This document shows, in pieces, positions 1 through 8,103 of a stretch of DNA of 64,000 nt; within the stretch, counting starts at the first letter, position 1, and each line of letters starts with the position of its first letter. The notes below the pieces were generated by a model. The model was not told where the DNA came from. It searched no databases and saw only the letters and a list, made by a program, of their open reading frames with translations. This DNA is from Marinomonas algarum (GTDB lineage Bacteria > Pseudomonadota > Gammaproteobacteria > Pseudomonadales > Marinomonadaceae). The position numbers were made by a program, and so were the translations under genes. Where the stretch lies: assembly GCF_020532605.1 (NCBI RefSeq), contig NZ_JAJATW010000007.1, positions 62,001-126,000 of the forward strand, given 5' to 3'.

Positions 1-2
1 GC

Positions 3-146
3 GACTCGACCCCAAAAAAGCCCCTTGAAGACCTTGTCATCGAACCCGACGAAGACATCCTATACAGCGAAACAGACAGCGAAGACAGCAATCGCGCGTC
101 TTTTGATGAAGACATCCTTGACTACGCAGAAAGCGACGCCGCATAA
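3..146 (+). CDS. C-terminal end of an unidentified acidic protein (partial)
   Basis: An open frame runs in from the left edge and stops with TAA at 144-146. The visible 47 residues are very rich in Asp, Glu and Ser, with clusters such as EPDEDILYSETDSEDS and a terminal ESDAA. This looks like a disordered acidic tail rather than a folded domain. The rest of the gene lies outside the window, so no family can be named. The following ABC transporter gene begins about 90 bases downstream on the same strand, so the two may or may not share a transcript. Confidence 0.5.
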   Translation, partial: DSTPKKPLEDLVIEPDEDILYSETDSEDSNRASFDEDILDYAESDAA

Positions 147-234
147 GAGTAAAAACACTGACATGGATGTGAGTGTGCCCTTTTATTTTTAGGTACAATA
201 GCTGTCTATTTCTTGCTTGCTGATTGTCCACCCT

Positions 235-2070
235 ATGAAGCCCCTTGCCTCTCCGAAAAATACCCTCGATAAAAACATGCTTGGCGTGTTTCGTTACAGT
301 CGCCGTGCCATTGAACTTGTGTGGCAAACCTCCCCAGCCTTGACCCTCGGTCTTGCCCTCGCCACCCTGATTGCTGGGGTTTTACCAGCGGCCATGGCGT
401 ACATCGGACAGTTAATCGTCGACGCGGTCGTTGCGGCCATGGCGCGTTACCAGCAAGATCAAGTACTGCATTACCAAACCGCCCTCAACTACGTGGTGCT
501 CGAAGGTATCTTGGTACTGGCGGTGGCGGCCGCACAGCGTGCATTAACCGCACAAAAAGCGATTTTACAGGGCTTGCTCGGGCAAAAGGTCAATCTGATG
601 ATCTTGGAAAAAGCCCAGACGTTAACCTTATCGCATTTTGAAGATTCAGAATTTTACGACAAACTGGTGCAAGCCCGTCGGGAAGCCTCCAGCCGCCCCC
701 TTGCCTTGGTAAACAAAACCTTTACCTTGTTGCAAAATGCTCTTTCTCTGTCCAGTTTTGCGGTCTTATTGTGGCACTTTTCCCCTTGGGCTCTGGTGCT
801 ACTGGTATGCGGTGCCTTACCGGCGTTTATCGCGGAAGCCAAATTTTCTGGCGATGCTTTTTTGATGTTTCGCTGGCGCTCCCCTGAGGTACGCCAGCAA
901 AACTATCTGGAAACCCTGTTAGCCCGTGAAGACAACATCAAAGAAGTGCGTCTCTACCAACTGGGTGAACGCTTCTTAGCACGCTATGCAACGATCTTTG
1001 CCACGCTGTTTAAAGAAAGCAAACGCTTGATTTTACGGCGTGAAAGCTGGGGCTTTGCCCTAGGCGTGATCAGCACCCTGGTGTTTTACGGCGCCTACGC
1101 GTGGATCGTCCGTGACACCATTATTGGCGTCATTACCCTAGGCCAGATGACCATGTATCTGCTGTTGTTTCGACAAGGACAGGGCGCAGTTTCCACCTCA
1201 CTGACCGCCATCAGCGGCATGTATGAAGACAATTTGTATTTGTCCAACCTCTACGATTACCTAGAACAAGAGACGCCTCAAGCCAAAGCCGGTCTGCTGG
1301 TCGGCCCTGTGCCCCATGATGGCATTCGTTTTGAGCAGGTGAGTTTTCAGTATCCGGGCAGTGATAAGCCGGCCTTATCGGAGGTTACACTCCATATCCG
1401 CCCAGGGCGCAGCTTGGCTATTGTGGGTGAAAACGGCTCGGGCAAAACCACTTTGATCAAGCTGCTGACACGACTCTATCACCCCACAGAAGGACGCATC
1501 CTGCTGGATGGACTGGACTTACGGGAGTGGAACGAAGCCGCGCTGTTAACACGGGTTGGGGTTATTTTTCAGGACTTTGTGCGCTACCAGTTCACCGTAG
1601 GCGAAAACATCGGAGCCGGTGACAACGCTCGCTTTGACGACGAAGCTGGTTGGCAACAGGCCGCTGCACTGGGTAAGGCCACCGACTTTATCGAGCATTT
1701 AAGTCAAGGCTATCAAACCCAATTAGGGCGCTGGTTTAAAGGTGGTCAAGAATTGTCAGGGGGACAGTGGCAAAAAATCGCTTTGGCGCGGGCTTTTATG
1801 CGTGAAGACGCCGATATCTTGGTACTTGACGAACCCACGGCCGCCATGGACGCGCAAGCCGAAGCCAATATCTTTCAGCACTTCCAAGCGCACACCAAAG
1901 ACAAGATGGCGATCTTGATTTCCCACCGCTTTTCCACTGTGCGCCTCGCCCATGAAATCATCGTGATGGAACAGGGTCACATTAAAGAGCGCGGCACCCA
2001 CGACGCCTTATTGGCGCAACAGGGGCAATACGCGCACTTATTTACACTTCAGGCGGAAGGCTATCGTTAA
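235..2070 (+). CDS. ABC transporter, fused permease and ATPase (exporter type)
   Basis: Half-transporter of about 611 residues. An N-terminal membrane domain (roughly residues 20-340, several hydrophobic helices) is followed by a nucleotide-binding domain. Visible ATPase motifs are Walker A GENGSGKTT near residue 400, the signature LSGGQWQ near 510, Walker B ILVLDEPTA and the H-loop SHRFSTVR. It would work as a homodimer in the inner membrane; the substrate cannot be read from sequence. I chose ATG 235 over an in-frame TTG at 217; an ATG at 277 is a further alternative. A TACAAT -10-like box lies at 194-199. The gene is convergent with the LysR gene at 4274-5179, and an IS605 element now sits between their stop codons. 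Confidence 0.9.
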   Translation: MKPLASPKNTLDKNMLGVFRYSRRAIELVWQTSPALTLGLALATLIAGVLPAAMAYIGQLIVDAVVAAMARYQQDQVLHYQTALNYVVLEGILVLAVAAAQRALTAQKAILQGLLGQKVNLMILEKAQTLTLSHFEDSEFYDKLVQARREASSRPLALVNKTFTLLQNALSLSSFAVLLWHFSPWALVLLVCGALPAFIAEAKFSGDAFLMFRWRSPEVRQQNYLETLLAREDNIKEVRLYQLGERFLARYATIFATLFKESKRLILRRESWGFALGVISTLVFYGAYAWIVRDTIIGVITLGQMTMYLLLFRQGQGAVSTSLTAISGMYEDNLYLSNLYDYLEQETPQAKAGLLVGPVPHDGIRFEQVSFQYPGSDKPALSEVTLHIRPGRSLAIVGENGSGKTTLIKLLTRLYHPTEGRILLDGLDLREWNEAALLTRVGVIFQDFVRYQFTVGENIGAGDNARFDDEAGWQQAAALGKATDFIEHLSQGYQTQLGRWFKGGQELSGGQWQKIALARAFMREDADILVLDEPTAAMDAQAEANIFQHFQAHTKDKMAILISHRFSTVRLAHEIIVMEQGHIKERGTHDALLAQQGQYAHLFTLQAEGYR

Positions 2071-2080
2071 CATCAAACAA

Positions 2081-2193
2081 TGAACCTCTCGTGGCTAAAG
2101 CTATCGAGTTTCCAAGACAAAAACCTAAGCTAATGTCCTTTGTTGTAAGAAAGGTTGGTGCAAGACTTGCCACCGAGTGGTGGTCTGACGTCA
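2081..2193 (-). ncRNA. Candidate omega RNA (TnpB guide scaffold) at the tnpB 3' end
   Basis: In characterised IS605 elements the TnpB guide RNA comes from the 3' end of the tnpB transcript and the right end, and its guide is the flanking DNA. Here, just after the tnpB stop codon, a CCACC-ACTC-GGTGG stem-loop lies at 2170-2183. A second hairpin (CTCG/CGAG, 2088-2108) precedes AGGTTCA at the element tip. The guide would be read from the adjoining bases (about 2080 down to 2060), at the 3' end of the ABC gene. The 5' boundary probably extends into tnpB and is not defined. This is inference from position and family. Confidence 0.45.
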
Positions 2194-3615
2194 GCTTTTT
2201 TGCGCGAACAAACAAGGTGACATTTCCGAAGAAACAGCCTCTAACTTTCCTGATTTTTTAACTGATGACAGCTCATTCACCAGTGGCGGGGATACCGCCT
2301 TCTTCTTTCTAATTGCCGTCTTCTTACGAGTTTTTGCTTTGTCAGCAAACGTAGACTCTTTGATGTAAGTCACAGCGCGTTGTGCTATTACTTTTGCTGC
2401 ATTTTCGTCAGCGTGAAATGTGCCACATCCGTTCAGGCAAACCAGCGTTGATTGATTTGGCCTGGTGGTGTTTTTGGTTTTGCATACGTGACAGGTTCTT
2501 GATGTGTAAGATGGGTTTACTTCGACCACCGCCTTTCCATGGTCGCTAGCCTTGCACTTGATGTACGTGCCAAGCCTCCCAAGAGACACATTGAGCAAAG
2601 AACGGTTTAGGCCGCTTTTTGCTTTGCCATTATTCTTAACGTATTTGCGACCTGTTGCATTGCGCTTAGGCTTTGCCTTGCTCGTCATGTTGACTAACTT
2701 TAAATCTTCCAAGCTAATGATAGGCTTGGCCTGCATGACGATTTCTTTAGAAATGGTATGGCAAAAGTTCTCGCGGATATTGGCCGTTTTGCTGTCTAAT
2801 TTCGAAATCTTGACGGCCAATTTCCGTTGCCCCTTGGATTCGCAACGGTGCTTATTTTTGTTTTTATTGAGGCGTTTTTTGTTCGATAAAATACGTTGAT
2901 AGCGCGCTTTTCTCTTATTGAGCGCTTTTAGTTTGGCGGTCTGCGTGGGGCTGTAAGCATATCGTGCGCCCTCACTGGTGCAGGCAGGAAGAACGACACC
3001 ACGGTCAATCCCTGTGATCTGCGCAAGTAAATCATCGTCATTACAGCCTGCAAAGCCACCAAGCAGCACTTCGTTTGTGGGCAGTTCTACACCATCATTA
3101 TATGACCCAGAAAGAGTAAACTTTTCTCCCAATCTTGAGACTCTAAATTGCTTACAGAGTTGATCTGGTGCGTAGCTTAGTTGAATCGAAAACAGCTTTT
3201 GCCGTTTCTTAGTCGCATTGTCAAAGAAGGTTAAGAGCGTTTTGTTTTCATTGAGCGGCTCAAGAACGAACATTTCTTTTGTGATCAATGCGCTGCGCTT
3301 TTTGCCGCGCCCCTTCTTTTTGGGGAACTTACGCAAACCTACACGAGAGGCTTCTACGTCAGAAAACGCAAGGCTTGCTGCATTGCGCATAATTTGGGGA
3401 GGAATTTCCTTTAAGAAAGGTAGATCCTGATTTGTGCGTATGTGGCTGTAGGCTTGATTGATGCGTTCTCCCTTACTCTCAGCAAGCAAGCTCACATACT
3501 CAGATAGCTTCTGATTGCGCATAACATTGGACGCACCAATCCACTGGGCAAAGCAAGTAGCCTGACGGCCACTTAATTTGTCAGAGATATTGATGCTAAA
3601 TCCACGTATTGCCAT
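2191..3615 (-). CDS. tnpB: TnpB, RNA-guided RuvC-like nuclease of the IS605 element
   Basis: 474 residues, the ancestor-type family of Cas12. Catalytic RuvC residues are visible: Asp204 in GIDRG, Glu303 in SLEDLK and Asp403 in HADENAA. A zinc ribbon lies between motifs II and III (CHVC at 375-378, then CLNGC at 393-397). All acidic residues are present, so the nuclease looks intact. The protein is somewhat longer than ISDra2 TnpB and ends in a basic, Lys/Ser-rich tail after residue 410. It starts at ATG 3615, 73 bases from divergent tnpA. In known systems TnpB cuts DNA next to the TAM that equals the insertion target, here expected to be TTGAT, which favours retention of the element. Confidence 0.93.
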   Translation of the reverse strand: MAIRGFSINISDKLSGRQATCFAQWIGASNVMRNQKLSEYVSLLAESKGERINQAYSHIRTNQDLPFLKEIPPQIMRNAASLAFSDVEASRVGLRKFPKKKGRGKKRSALITKEMFVLEPLNENKTLLTFFDNATKKRQKLFSIQLSYAPDQLCKQFRVSRLGEKFTLSGSYNDGVELPTNEVLLGGFAGCNDDDLLAQITGIDRGVVLPACTSEGARYAYSPTQTAKLKALNKRKARYQRILSNKKRLNKNKNKHRCESKGQRKLAVKISKLDSKTANIRENFCHTISKEIVMQAKPIISLEDLKLVNMTSKAKPKRNATGRKYVKNNGKAKSGLNRSLLNVSLGRLGTYIKCKASDHGKAVVEVNPSYTSRTCHVCKTKNTTRPNQSTLVCLNGCGTFHADENAAKVIAQRAVTYIKESTFADKAKTRKKTAIRKKKAVSPPLVNELSSVKKSGKLEAVSSEMSPCLFAQKS

Positions 3616-3688
3616 GCGGAAGATGCCTTGTAATGTGTGTATGGACAGACTAAACTATCTTGATTATTAAATCAAGTATGAGGTTAAT

Positions 3689-4138
3689 ATGTACGAATGG
3701 AGAACAGGAAGAAGTTGTGTTTATAAAAACCAAGTTCATCTAGTGTTTGTTACGAAATATAGACGATCTGTTTTTACCTTAGAAATGGGTGAACGTCTTC
3801 GTGAGGTGTTTTCTGAGACTTGCGATCAAATGCAATGCGAGTTGATGGAGTACAGCTTTGAGGACAATCATGTGCATTTGATGGTGCAGGCACATCCTAA
3901 AGTAGCGATATCAAATGTGGTCGGAAAGTTGAAAGGCAAATCTAGCTACGTACTACGCAAAGAGTATTGGGAAAGCGTTCGCACCAAACTGTGGGGTGAT
4001 CGATTCTGGTCGCCAAGCTATTGCGTAGTTTCATGTGGAGGCGGCAGTTTGGAGCAAGTGGCCGCCTATATTGAAAGCCAGAATAAACCGCCCTCTAGTA
4101 AATCTGTCAAACAAAGTAAAGCCATCAGCAAGCAATAA
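3689..4138 (+). CDS. tnpA: TnpA, Y1 tyrosine (HUH) transposase of the IS605 element
   Basis: 149 residues, usual length for the family. The HUH motif is visible as His61-Val-His63 in DNHVHLM and the nucleophilic Tyr127 in AAYIESQN. This enzyme excises and inserts the element as single-stranded circles by recognising the subterminal hairpins. The last 15 or so residues are Lys/Ser rich. The reading frame is complete, and both ends of the element are present, so the element could still move. The 130 bases after the stop codon hold nested inverted repeats (AAGGCT...AGCCTT enclosing CTCGC...GCGAG), part of the left end rather than a gene. Confidence 0.93.
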   Translation: MYEWRTGRSCVYKNQVHLVFVTKYRRSVFTLEMGERLREVFSETCDQMQCELMEYSFEDNHVHLMVQAHPKVAISNVVGKLKGKSSYVLRKEYWESVRTKLWGDRFWSPSYCVVSCGGGSLEQVAAYIESQNKPPSSKSVKQSKAISKQ

Positions 4139-4273
4139 AGCTTCGCTTTACGTAAGGCTTAACTCGCCGCTAAAGCAAGCGAGAATGCGCCTTAGCCTTG
4201 TTCAAGTACGCGGGGACAGTGAAGCCCTGCCGACTCGGGCGCAGCTTAGCGAATTAGAAAACGCTGCGGCGTA

Positions 4274-5179
4274 TCAAAAATAAACGTGCTTATCCAGGTA
4301 AGCCTGTTTAATGTGTTCGATTAATAAGCGCAGTTTCTCAGGCAGGTACTTGGTGTAGGGATAGACGGCGTAGACGCCGAGTTGACGGGGTTGGTAGTCG
4401 GTGAGGATGGCTTGCAGTCTGCCGCTTTGTAGGTCTTCGTACACGGAACAACGGGGCACGTAGACGATGCCAAAACCCGCTAATGCCGCTTTGCGCAAGG
4501 CTTGGGCATTATTGGTGGCAAAACTGCCGTTGATGCGTACACTGCATTCTTTGCCTTGGTGAGTAAAGCGCCAGTCGAATGACCCTTGGGCTTGGTAGGT
4601 ATACGCCAAGCAATTATGGTGTTTTAACGCTTCTAGCCTGCGTACTGTCCCGTGTTTGGCCAGGTAATCTGGGGAGCAGCACACCACCCAGTTAGAGGTG
4701 ATTAAGGGTTTGGCAATTAAGCTGGAATCTTCCAATTTGCCGGTACGAATCGCCAAGTCTAGCCCTTCCGCCACCAAATCAACAAAGTCGTTTTCCATGC
4801 GCATGTCGACGGTGATGTTAGGGTATTGCTGACAAAAATCCGCCACGGCTTCGGCCAGCAGTAATTCCCCTGAAATGGTCGGCACCGACATTTTAATGGT
4901 GCCAGTAACCCCCTGACTGAACGCCGACACCGAGGCAATGGCGTCGCTGACTTGGCCTTCAATGTTTTTAGCATGAACGTAAAGGCTCTCCCCTGCTTCG
5001 GTCAAACTGAGCCGACGGGTGGTGCGATGGATCAACTGAACCCCGAGGTCTAATTCCAAGCGGCTAATGCGTTTGCTTAACGCCGGTGTCGATAAACCGA
5101 CATTTAAGGCTGCCTTATTAAAAGAGCCGCTGTCGGCCACCGCCACAAATAAGGTTAAATCAGCCGAGTTCAATAGCAT
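4274..5179 (-). CDS. LysR-family transcriptional regulator (CrgA-like subgroup)
   Basis: 301 residues. The N-terminal winged helix-turn-helix (residues 1-60) reads DLTLFVAVADSGSFNKAAL with the recognition helix around STPALSKRISRLE; the effector-binding domain follows from about 90. It is divergent from the FMN-dependent dehydrogenase gene at 5289, with 109 bases between the two starts, so it is the obvious candidate regulator of that gene. The TGA stop (4276-4274) lies inside the TTGAT target of the IS605 element, so the protein is not truncated but its native downstream sequence has been moved about 2.2 kb away. Confidence 0.88.
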   Translation of the reverse strand: MLLNSADLTLFVAVADSGSFNKAALNVGLSTPALSKRISRLELDLGVQLIHRTTRRLSLTEAGESLYVHAKNIEGQVSDAIASVSAFSQGVTGTIKMSVPTISGELLLAEAVADFCQQYPNITVDMRMENDFVDLVAEGLDLAIRTGKLEDSSLIAKPLITSNWVVCCSPDYLAKHGTVRRLEALKHHNCLAYTYQAQGSFDWRFTHQGKECSVRINGSFATNNAQALRKAALAGFGIVYVPRCSVYEDLQSGRLQAILTDYQPRQLGVYAVYPYTKYLPEKLRLLIEHIKQAYLDKHVYF

Positions 5180-5288
5180 TATCCTTGCGACATTAGGTCG
5201 TTTTAAGAAAGAGTTTATTAGTTTATGTCGTATTTATTGTAAATAGCGCAGGCGTTATAGTGACTCGATACGATATAAGGAGCAACCC

Positions 5289-6437
5289 ATGCGACTCAAA
5301 GACTGTCATAATTTTCAAGACTTTCGCACTTTGGCGAAAAAGCGCCTGCCCAGCCCGATTTTTAATTACATCGATGGCGGCGCCGACGATGAAACCACTT
5401 ACCGACGCAACACCGCGGCGTTTGACACCTGTGATCTGGTGCCCAGCGTATTGACCGGCGTAAAAGACGTGGATTTGTCCGTCACCGTGATGGGGCAAAA
5501 ACTCGACTTACCAATCTACTGTTCGCCGACGGCATTGCAACGCTTGTTCCATCACGATGGCGAGCGCGCGGTGGCCAAGGCGGCGGAAAAATACGGCACC
5601 ATGTTTGGGGTATCGTCTCTGGGCACGGTGAGCATGGAAGAGATCGCTCAGCAAACCAATACGCCTCAGGTGTATCAGTTTTATTTCCATAAAGACCGCG
5701 CCTTAAACCGCGCCATGATGCAAAGAGCCAAAGACTCGGGCATTCAGGTGATGATGCTGACGGTGGATTCCATCACCGGCGGTAATCGCGAGCGGGATTT
5801 GCGCACTGGCTTCTCGATTCCTTTTAAGTTGAATTTGAGTGGCATGTTGCAGTTTGTGTTGAAACCCATGTGGGGCATTAATTACGTTACCCACGAGAAA
5901 TTTCGTTTACCCCAGTTGGAAGAGCACGTGGACATGGGATCAGGTGCCACCTCCATCGGCGATTACTTTACCAATATGCTCGATCCTTCGATGGATTGGG
6001 ACGATGTGGCCGAGATGGTGAAATTTTGGGATGGGGAGTTTTGCTTAAAGGGCATTATGAGTCGGGAAGACGCCCGTAAAGCGGTGGAGATTGGTTGTAC
6101 TGGGGTGATTATTTCCAACCACGGCGGACGCCAACTTGACGGCTCCCGCAGTTCGTTTGATCAACTTGCGGAAATCGTCGACGAAGTGGGCGATGAAATC
6201 GATGTGATTTTTGACAGCGGCGTACAGCGCGGTACCCATGTTTTAAAAGCCTTATCCCTTGGTGCAAAAGCCGTTGGCGTTGGTCGTATGTATCTTTACC
6301 CCTTGGCGGCCGCTGGGCAACCTGGGGTGGAACGCGCTCTGGGCTTGATGAAAGCCGAACTTGAGCGCGACATGAAACTGATGGGCAAAACCTCGATTGA
6401 TCAACTCACAAAAGACAACCTGAGATTTCGGTCTTAG
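5289..6437 (+). CDS. FMN-dependent alpha-hydroxy-acid dehydrogenase (LldD / lactate dehydrogenase type)
   Basis: 382 residues, the full family length. It shows the TIM-barrel features of the FMN alpha-hydroxy-acid oxidising enzymes: N-terminal FNYIDGGADDE, TVDSITGGNRERD, the catalytic His region ISNHGGRQLDG and the FMN phosphate-binding part FDSGVQRGTHVLKAL followed by VGRMYLYP. Likely reaction is oxidation of L-lactate or a similar 2-hydroxy acid to the keto acid, passing electrons to the respiratory chain. Start ATG 5289 has the Shine-Dalgarno-like AAGGAG just upstream. The substrate (lactate, mandelate, glycolate) cannot be decided here, so no symbol is given. It converges on the GST gene with an 8-base gap. 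Confidence 0.88.
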   Translation: MRLKDCHNFQDFRTLAKKRLPSPIFNYIDGGADDETTYRRNTAAFDTCDLVPSVLTGVKDVDLSVTVMGQKLDLPIYCSPTALQRLFHHDGERAVAKAAEKYGTMFGVSSLGTVSMEEIAQQTNTPQVYQFYFHKDRALNRAMMQRAKDSGIQVMMLTVDSITGGNRERDLRTGFSIPFKLNLSGMLQFVLKPMWGINYVTHEKFRLPQLEEHVDMGSGATSIGDYFTNMLDPSMDWDDVAEMVKFWDGEFCLKGIMSREDARKAVEIGCTGVIISNHGGRQLDGSRSSFDQLAEIVDEVGDEIDVIFDSGVQRGTHVLKALSLGAKAVGVGRMYLYPLAAAGQPGVERALGLMKAELERDMKLMGKTSIDQLTKDNLRFRS

Positions 6438-6445
6438 ACGCGCCT

Positions 6446-7162
6446 CTATAGGGTGCTGAGCGCACCGCCTTTTTCGACGGCGGTTTTATAGGCCGGTAAG
6501 GCTTCTATCTGTTTGATGTAGCGGGTGATGTTGGGATAACGCGCCGCTGGCCAGTCAAAAGCCGACGCCATGAGGGGAAAGCTCATTTGGATGTCGGCGG
6601 CGGTGAGCTGTTCTCCCGTTAGCCAGGTGTGTTGCCCTAGGGTCTGTTCGATCAGTTGCATTTGCGGTTGCAAACGTGGCTGGATAAATTTCTCCTGTAC
6701 CTTGCAGCTGATGACCTTGGCAATGGGTTTAACAAAGAACGGCATGGGGCTTTCTGGGATCTTGGCCAACACCAGTTTCATCACTAATAGCGGCATCATG
6801 GAGCCTTCGGCGAAGTGCAACCAGTAACGGTAGTCCAATAAGGCTTGACCGCGGGTGGGCTTTAGGCGTTGTTCGCTGTCGTAGCGGTCAATCAGGTAGT
6901 CGATAATGGCACCGGATTCGGCCACAGTGACGAGGTCGCCACTACCGTCATTATGAGTGTCATTATTTGTATCACTTAAGCCATTAGAATCGGTGATCAC
7001 CGGAGATTTCCCGAGAGGGTGGACTTTTTTTAACGCAGCAGGGGCTTCGGAGGTCTGGCTGTCGCGCTTGTATTCGATGATGTTGTAATCTTGTCCAAGC
7101 TCTTCAAGCAACCATAGAATGCGTTGTGAGCGGGAATTCTCTAAATGGTGAACGGTAATCAT
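6446..7162 (-). CDS. Glutathione S-transferase family protein
   Basis: 238 residues. The N-terminal thioredoxin-like domain shows HHLENSRSQRILWLLEELG and LGKSPVITD, then ESGAIIDYLIDRY; an all-helical C-terminal domain follows to LSTL. Between the cis-Pro strand and the ESGAI motif there is an unusual insert of about 20 residues rich in Asn, Asp and Gly (around residues 59-80), where most family members have a short loop. Likely cytosolic glutathione conjugation or peroxide handling; substrate unknown. Start ATG 7162 has the strong ribosome site AAGGAGGTT a few bases upstream. Confidence 0.88.
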   Translation of the reverse strand: MITVHHLENSRSQRILWLLEELGQDYNIIEYKRDSQTSEAPAALKKVHPLGKSPVITDSNGLSDTNNDTHNDGSGDLVTVAESGAIIDYLIDRYDSEQRLKPTRGQALLDYRYWLHFAEGSMMPLLVMKLVLAKIPESPMPFFVKPIAKVISCKVQEKFIQPRLQPQMQLIEQTLGQHTWLTGEQLTAADIQMSFPLMASAFDWPAARYPNITRYIKQIEALPAYKTAVEKGGALSTL

Positions 7163-7332
7163 GTAACCTCCTTCTCTGCGTTAATGGCCAATGCTTTGTT
7201 CAGTGTGTGTGTTTGTCGTCTGTTTTCATGCCGCTGGTTTTAGGTTGTCTGTTTTTATTAGCGAACTTTCTACATACGCCGTGCGATGAAAAAAGGATGA
7301 CTACAGAGCAATGGCGATTGAGCAAATAACCA

Positions 7333-8010
7333 TCAAATTGGCATTAACCACAGTGCCACCAACCAGGCTAAACCAATAAACAAAGAGAAGATCACGCCCC
7401 ATCGGGGTGTCTGAATGGGCTCTTGTGAAAACAGTCGAGAGCCTTGTGATCTACTCAAGGGCTTGCGACCATGCACCATGGCGGCAATAAGGCGCTCTTT
7501 TAGGCGTATTTCATGGTACAGAACCGCTAATACGTGTATGGCAACGAGCCCGAGCAGTATGTCGGGCAGTTGTCGATGAAGTGACGCCAGTTCGCTGGCT
7601 AGGTCAGCGGAGACCTGGTCGTTGAAGGGGCCGAACCAGAAGATATCATCGCTGGTGAAGAGGCCCGTTGCCCATTGTGCGGTTAATGCGCCCAGCAGTA
7701 CGAGCACCATGAGGCCGCCCAAGGGGTTGTGGCCTAAGTGGGCTTGGGGGTGACCGGTTAGTAGGCTTTTTAGGTAATCGATGGTGACGCGGGCGCTTTT
7801 GATAAAGGTGTGAAAGCGGGCATGGTAGGAACCATAGAAGCCGTAGAGAATGCGGGCAATGACGACGGCGGAGAGGCTGTAGCCTAGGTAGAAGTGGTAT
7901 TCGATGTATTGGCCGTCGGATTTTCCCGATAGGATGAGTCCGGTGAATAAGAGTACGATGAGCCAGTGGCTGAGGCGTATTGGCCAGTCCCATACTAGGG
8001 TGGTTTTCAT
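7333..8010 (-). CDS. Cytochrome b561-family membrane protein
   Basis: 225 residues with four main hydrophobic helices and a fifth at the C-terminus. The start VWDWPIRLSHWLIVLLFTGL is typical of the di-haem b561/NiFe-hydrogenase cytochrome b fold. Haem-ligand candidates are the His in RLSHW, His in EYHFYLGY, and His in LVAIHVLAVLYHEIRL. Expected role is electron transfer between a periplasmic or membrane redox partner and quinones; no partner gene is adjacent. Start ATG 8010 follows the ribosome site AAAAGGAGAACCCC. The 170 bases between this gene and the GST gene hold no recognised feature. Confidence 0.85.
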   Translation of the reverse strand: MKTTLVWDWPIRLSHWLIVLLFTGLILSGKSDGQYIEYHFYLGYSLSAVVIARILYGFYGSYHARFHTFIKSARVTIDYLKSLLTGHPQAHLGHNPLGGLMVLVLLGALTAQWATGLFTSDDIFWFGPFNDQVSADLASELASLHRQLPDILLGLVAIHVLAVLYHEIRLKERLIAAMVHGRKPLSRSQGSRLFSQEPIQTPRWGVIFSLFIGLAWLVALWLMPI

Positions 8011-8103
8011 GGGGTTCTCCTTTTGTTGTGTTTTTTAAACTCGTTTTTTAGGCTTATTTTTTAAATTCATTTTTTTAAGAGTAAAGGTTTGAGGTAGTTG
8101 CTT

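Larger units (their letters stand above)
2081..4272 (-). mobile_element. Complete IS200/IS605-family element (IS605 organisation, tnpA and tnpB divergent)
   Basis: The element carries divergent tnpA (+) and tnpB (-), both intact. Read on the minus strand, the left end starts at 4272 directly after TTGAT (4277-4273), the same target pentamer as known for ISDra2. A left-end hairpin with arms GCAGC and GCTGC follows. The right end carries the subterminal hairpin CTCG...CGAG at 2088-2108 and finishes in AGGTTCA around 2081. No target duplication is seen, as expected for single-strand Y1 transposition. The TGA stop of the LysR gene lies inside TTGAT. The exact right cleavage base is uncertain by one or two nucleotides. 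Confidence 0.85.

Noticed and set aside
4035-4283. Plus-strand frame overlapping the end of tnpA
   Set aside because: Covers the structured left end of the IS605 element; not protein-like.
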